A stretch of 64,000 bases of DNA from Tateyamaria sp947503385 (GTDB lineage: Bacteria; Pseudomonadota; Alphaproteobacteria; Rhodobacterales; Rhodobacteraceae): NCBI RefSeq assembly GCF_051195235.1, contig NZ_JBNFZM010000002.1, forward strand, positions 248,001 through 312,000. Direction: 5' to 3'. The position numbers were made by a program, and so were the translations under genes. This document shows positions 61,342 through 64,000 of this stretch, piece by piece (position 1 is the stretch's first letter; every line of letters begins with the position of its first letter). The notes beneath the pieces were generated by a model, which did not search any database, was not told the origin of the DNA, and was given only the letters and a program-made list of their open reading frames with translations.

Positions 61342-61794
61342 TTAAATCCAGCGGCGCACTTTCCTTTCGTAGCGTGCGAACTCTGCCCGAAACAGGCGGC
61401 GCATCCGGTCCTCCTCCGCGATGATAAAGTGCCGCTCAATCCACCAGACAAAGATCGGGATCAGCGGCAATGACAGGATCGCGTCAAATCGCAGGATCAA
61501 CCCGGAAAGGATCAGCGCGTCAGCAAGGTAGATCGGATTGCGCGTTACACCAAAGACGCCACGCGTAATCAGTTTTGTCGGTTCCTGATGCGGAATGATC
61601 GTGGTGCGTGCGCGCCGGAATTCCCAAGCGGCCAAGGCGATCAGGACAACCCCGCCACCGATCAGCAGGCCCGCGATGGCCTGTGTGACCGCATGGTCCA
61701 ACGACAGCCCAAGCGTCAAATAACGGCTTTGAAGCCACGCCAGCACAATGGCCAGCACCAACCAGACAGGCGGAATGTCGAACATCGGTTTCAT
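61342..61794 (-). CDS. Isoprenylcysteine carboxyl methyltransferase-like membrane protein
   Basis: A 150-residue integral membrane protein with about four helices starting MKPMFDIPPVWLVLAIVLAW. The signature GVFGVTRNPIYLADALILSG and IVWWIERHFIIAEEDRM-like end (here FVWWIERHFIIAEEDR) place it in the ICMT/PEMT-type family, which binds S-adenosylmethionine in the membrane. Substrate unknown. A frame further upstream has no support. Confidence 0.88.
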   Translation of the reverse strand: MKPMFDIPPVWLVLAIVLAWLQSRYLTLGLSLDHAVTQAIAGLLIGGGVVLIALAAWEFRRARTTIIPHQEPTKLITRGVFGVTRNPIYLADALILSGLILRFDAILSLPLIPIFVWWIERHFIIAEEDRMRRLFRAEFARYERKVRRWI

Positions 61795-61909
61795 GGCGCG
61801 AGCCTCGGGCGATGGACGACGCATGACAACTGCAAATCCGCATTGAGCCACGACAAAACTGTCGCGCGGCAGCATGACGCGGTGCAAAAGGAGGCAGGTT
61901 TGAGCGGTG

Positions 61910-62692
61910 TCAGGATACGTTGCGCAGCACAGGCGTGGCGCGCGCTCCGTCCACCCAAGCGCGACAGGCCGCGCCAAACGCTTCGAACAGCGGGCGCGAG
62001 ACAGGGTCGCATTTGGCGTTCCATTCCGGGTGCCATTGTACGGACAGGGTAAAACCGGGCGCGCCGTCGATATACATGGCCTCCGGCGTGCCGTCGGGCG
62101 CATGGCCATCCACCACCACACGCGGTCCCGGTTCCTTGATCCCCTGCCCGTGCAGCGTATTGGTCGGCACAGACGGGCGTCCCATCAGATCGTGAAACAC
62201 TCCGCCTTCGCGAAAGGTTACGTCATGGCGCAGGGCAAATTTCTCTTCCAGCGTACCGTCCGGGGGCATCCGGTGGTTGTCGCGGCCCGGCAAATCCCGG
62301 ATTTCCGGGTAGAGAGAGCCGCCCATGGCCACGTTGACCTCCTGAAACCCCCGGCAAATGCCAAGGATCGGCTGGCCCCGCTCCACACAGGCGCGGATCA
62401 AAGGCAGTGTCAGCCGGTCGCGATTGCGGTCAAACTGCCCGTGCGCCTCGGTCGGTTCTTCGCCGTACTCTTCCGGATGGACATTCGCCCGCCCCCCGGT
62501 AAAAACAAATCCCGCACAATGTTCCAGCAGGTCGGACACACGGATAAAACTCGGATCCGCCGGGATAAGCATCGGCACCCCATCAGCCACTTCCGCCACC
62601 GCAGAGATGTTGATCATCCCCGCTGCCTGCACCTCGTATTCGTCGTTGATCACGTGATGGTTGGAAATGATGCCAATAATCGGACGGGCCAT
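61910..62692 (-). CDS. puuD: Class I glutamine amidotransferase, gamma-glutamyl-GABA hydrolase type
   Basis: A 260-residue glutaminase-fold hydrolase. The nucleophile is in ILGICRGFQEVNVAMGG, preceded by FVFTGGRANVHPEEYGEE, and the catalytic His-Glu is in SVQWHPEWNA. In polyamine catabolism PuuD removes glutamate from gamma-glutamyl-GABA. The other puu genes are not in the window, so the assignment is family-based. AGAGGA precedes the ATG. Confidence 0.88.
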   Translation of the reverse strand: MARPIIGIISNHHVINDEYEVQAAGMINISAVAEVADGVPMLIPADPSFIRVSDLLEHCAGFVFTGGRANVHPEEYGEEPTEAHGQFDRNRDRLTLPLIRACVERGQPILGICRGFQEVNVAMGGSLYPEIRDLPGRDNHRMPPDGTLEEKFALRHDVTFREGGVFHDLMGRPSVPTNTLHGQGIKEPGPRVVVDGHAPDGTPEAMYIDGAPGFTLSVQWHPEWNAKCDPVSRPLFEAFGAACRAWVDGARATPVLRNVS

Positions 62693-62718
62693 GCTGTTCC
62701 TCTGTGCGCTGCGTTCCA

Positions 62719-62732
62719 GACGATATATCGTC
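62719..62732. promoter_or_regulatory. Perfect palindrome upstream of the puuD-like gene
   Basis: GACGATATATCGTC is a perfect 14-bp palindrome, extended by CC and GG two bases out (CCA-core-CGG), about 27 bases before the start. Its symmetry suggests a dimeric repressor site. No regulator gene adjoins it, so the protein that binds it is unknown. Confidence 0.45.
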
Positions 62733-62822
62733 CGGCCCGCAGGCTGAACAGCCCAAGGCGCGCGCAATCCTATGTGCGTGGGTGAAGAGACAGGGGGTTT
62801 GCCCAAATCGCGGGCAGGCAGA

Positions 62823-62845
62823 CCGGGCGACGACGCGCCGCCCGG
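62823..62845 (-). terminator. Hairpin after the cysteine-rich protein gene
   Basis: CCGGGCG and CGCCCGG (7 bp) with a nine-base loop lie 11 bases beyond the stop of the cysteine-rich gene. No T-run follows on the minus strand. It may end this two-gene transcript before the puuD promoter. Confidence 0.4.
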
Positions 62846-62855
62846 CCCCATGGTC

Positions 62856-63311
62856 TCAGGCTGCGGGCCCGTCCGCGACGGCCTGCAAATGCGCGTCCGG
62901 GTTTTCCAGCCGCGTGACGACCTGCGGGCAGCGGTGGCAGGCCTCTGCGCCCGCCTGCGCATACCACCGGCACGTGCGGCGGATGGCGCAGGCCGGCAAG
63001 ACGTCTGTCACAGGGTCCAACCCCTCAACGATCCGCCCGACAAGGCGACACGCGCCTTGCCGGAAATGCTGGCACCGCCCCGTTTCGCATTTGCCCGCAA
63101 AGCGCATGACAAGCGTGGGCGGCACCGGCCCGGTTGCGCTGACGACGTCGTCCGTTGCGGGCACATGACCCGCGGCATAGGCCAAACGCGGGCCACCAGC
63201 GTCCTGCTGGATCACGCCCAACACCTGCGCGTCCTGAAAATCAGGCTGCGCTGACGGGCATTTCAGATCGTCCTCATCCGTGGGCCGCGCGGTGTGCGCA
63301 GCATCGGTCAT
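62856..63311 (-). CDS. Cysteine-rich protein of unknown function
   Basis: A 151-residue cytosolic protein with eight cysteines. After one at DLKCPS they come in two groups: GKCETGRCQHFRQGAC and PACAIRRTCRWYAQAG followed by ACHRCP. This pattern, with histidines between, suggests two metal or Fe-S sites, though I know no family that matches. It overlaps the upstream 112-residue gene by ATGA, so both are made together. Confidence 0.75.
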   Translation of the reverse strand: MTDAAHTARPTDEDDLKCPSAQPDFQDAQVLGVIQQDAGGPRLAYAAGHVPATDDVVSATGPVPPTLVMRFAGKCETGRCQHFRQGACRLVGRIVEGLDPVTDVLPACAIRRTCRWYAQAGAEACHRCPQVVTRLENPDAHLQAVADGPAA

Positions 63312-63646
63312 GGCCCAAACTGTTCAAACAGAATGTCAGGGCCTATCTTGCCGCCCATGGTGATGATGTTGTCGACCAGTTCGACCTGAAGCTCCACGCC
63401 GCGGAAACTGTCGGCCAGCCGGGCGTGGATGCCGCTCGCGGTCTTGACCAAATCCGCCGCCTGAACGCCGTCCAGCGATTTGCAAAAGATGCGACCGCCC
63501 ATGATGCCGCCATCCAGAAACAGGCCAATCTCGACCTTTTCGGCGTTCCAGTTGCCCGCCCGTTCATGCAGGATTTTCATCGCAGCCTCGGTGGCGACCG
63601 AAGCCACCTTCTCCGTGGCAATGCTCTCGGCACGTTGATACTTCAT
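63308..63646 (-). CDS. Unrecognised 112-residue protein, first gene of a two-gene operon
   Basis: A small cytosolic protein starting MKYQRAESIATEKVASVATE, with AAGGAG eight bases before. The second half has a mixed alpha-beta pattern (VEIGLFLDGGIMGGRIFCKS, GVELQVELVDNIITMGGKIG). No domain is recognised. It ends by overlapping the cysteine-rich gene by 4 bases. A terminator-like element sits directly in its leader. Confidence 0.75.
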   Translation of the reverse strand: MKYQRAESIATEKVASVATEAAMKILHERAGNWNAEKVEIGLFLDGGIMGGRIFCKSLDGVQAADLVKTASGIHARLADSFRGVELQVELVDNIITMGGKIGPDILFEQFGP

Positions 63647-63661
63647 TGAAAAATCTCCTTC

Positions 63662-63694
63662 GTTAAAAAACTGCCGGACCGGTAATAATCCGGC
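63662..63694 (-). terminator. Intrinsic terminator in the leader of the 112-residue gene
   Basis: On the minus strand GCCGGA-(TTATTACCGG)-TCCGGC is followed by AGTTTTTTAA, the classic hairpin plus T-run. It ends only about 15 bases before the ribosome-binding site of the next gene, leaving no room for a promoter in between. It is either the end of the GlcG-like transcript with partial read-through, or a regulated attenuator. Confidence 0.7.
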
Positions 63695-63731
63695 GGGTAT
63701 CGAGGCCTGAAAATAGGTGGCCTCGATACCC
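63695..63731. repeat. Perfect 13-bp inverted repeat next to the leader terminator
   Basis: GGGTATCGAGGCC and GGCCTCGATACCC are separated by 11 bases and abut the terminator hairpin without a gap. In RNA this would stack on the terminator helix; as DNA it could be an operator. A weak -10-like element (TATGAG, minus strand) overlaps its outer edge, which favours the operator reading if that promoter is real. Confidence 0.6.
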
Positions 63732-63803
63732 TCATAGCACGAAATCGATCCAAAATCAGCCCGCAGGCGGCGACATGCGCTGTTCGCCGCCCATGGCAAG
63801 GGA

Positions 63804-64000
63804 TCAGCCGTCGGCTGTCAGGCCCACCGCCTCGATCCCCGCAAGCGCCGCCAGCAGGTCGTTGTCGGACGTGTCACCGGTCACTCCGACGGCACCGATC
63901 ACAGCGCCTTTTTTGTCGCGCACCAGCACGCCACCCGGAACCGGCACGACCTGTCCACCGAAGACGCCGTTCACAGCTGTCATGAAATAAGCCTGCGCCT
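63804..64000 (-). CDS. GlcG/HbpS-like protein (partial, C-terminal 65 residues)
   Basis: The visible end reads AQAYFMTAVNGVFGGQVVPV, PGGVLVRDKKGAVIGAVGVT, GDTSDNDLLAALAGIEAVGL and stops after TADG. This is the C-terminal half of the GlcG/HbpS (haem-degrading) family, where GGxP and GxxGVSG-type loops are conserved. The N-terminus lies beyond the right edge. Its transcript would run into the tandem hairpins that follow. Confidence 0.85.
   Translation of the reverse strand, partial: AQAYFMTAVNGVFGGQVVPVPGGVLVRDKKGAVIGAVGVTGDTSDNDLLAALAGIEAVGLTADG

Noticed and set aside
1..64000. CRISPR arrays, tRNA or rRNA genes, insertion sequences or prophage genes.
   Set aside because: No regular repeats, cloverleaf-like segments, transposase motifs or phage structural genes were recognised on reading.

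Overview
The window is GC-rich, densely packed alphaproteobacterial DNA, most likely from a marine member of Rhodobacterales (Roseobacter group). This is inferred from gene families rather than a database match: a nuo operon interrupted by small accessory genes, NuoE with a long C-terminal extension, proteins resembling DUF5333 and DUF5337, a PntA/PntB pair, a TRAP/M81 catabolic cluster and a glmU-glmS block.

Positions 1-17,894, minus strand: the respiratory complex I operon nuoA-B-C-D-E-F-G-H-I-J-K, read from nuoA at about 17.9 kb down to a nuoK cut by the left edge. About eighteen non-nuo genes lie between the core subunits, mostly coupled by ATGA-type overlaps or gaps of a few bases. They include a sulfotransferase, two carboxymuconolactone-decarboxylase-like proteins, a DUF3291 protein, small membrane proteins, lipoproteins, secreted proteins, and a membrane protein that shares a helix-hairpin-helix module with the NuoE tail. 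A hairpin and a candidate promoter precede nuoA.

Positions 18.0-29.7 kb: a DUF1330 gene faces a LysR regulator. Next comes a leucine/isovalerate catabolic cluster on the minus strand: isovaleryl-CoA dehydrogenase, a 90-aa membrane-anchored protein, an acyl-CoA synthetase, the two methylcrotonyl-CoA carboxylase subunits, a glutathione S-transferase, HMG-CoA lyase and an enoyl-CoA hydratase. Two plus-strand genes sit inside it: an OmpW-like porin with an FNR-like box and an unrecognised 195-aa protein. A TGAAC-N4-GTTCA palindrome lies upstream of the dehydrogenase.

Positions 29.8-35.1 kb: a decayed operon. Fragments of an RpiR-type regulator, TRAP transporter subunits DctQ, DctM and DctP, an M81 (MlrC-like) metallopeptidase and a RidA protein with an in-frame stop flank a D-threonine aldolase-like gene that still appears intact.

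Positions 35.1-45.5 kb: housekeeping and envelope genes. These are a DegT-family aminotransferase, phosphoglycolate phosphatase, glmU-glmS with two trailing genes, a lipoprotein, moaA, the Kdo transferase waaA and a glycosyltransferase.

Positions 45.5-55.5 kb: a peptide or acylated amino acid scavenging locus. A minus-strand operon (double-ABC ATPase, VOC protein, ArgE-like deacetylase, FAD amino acid oxidase, M20 amidohydrolase) diverges from a plus-strand operon (binding protein and two permeases). Hairpins mark the binding protein/permease junction and the operon end.

Positions 55.5-64.0 kb: a GFA-family protein, a DUF3422 membrane protein, an unrecognised 177-aa protein, the proton-translocating transhydrogenase pntA-pntB, an isoprenylcysteine methyltransferase-like membrane protein, a PuuD-like amidotransferase with a perfect palindrome upstream, an unrecognised two-gene operon encoding a cysteine-rich protein preceded by tandem hairpins with a terminator, and the end of a GlcG/HbpS-like gene cut by the right edge. 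No tRNA, rRNA, CRISPR array, insertion sequence or prophage was recognised.
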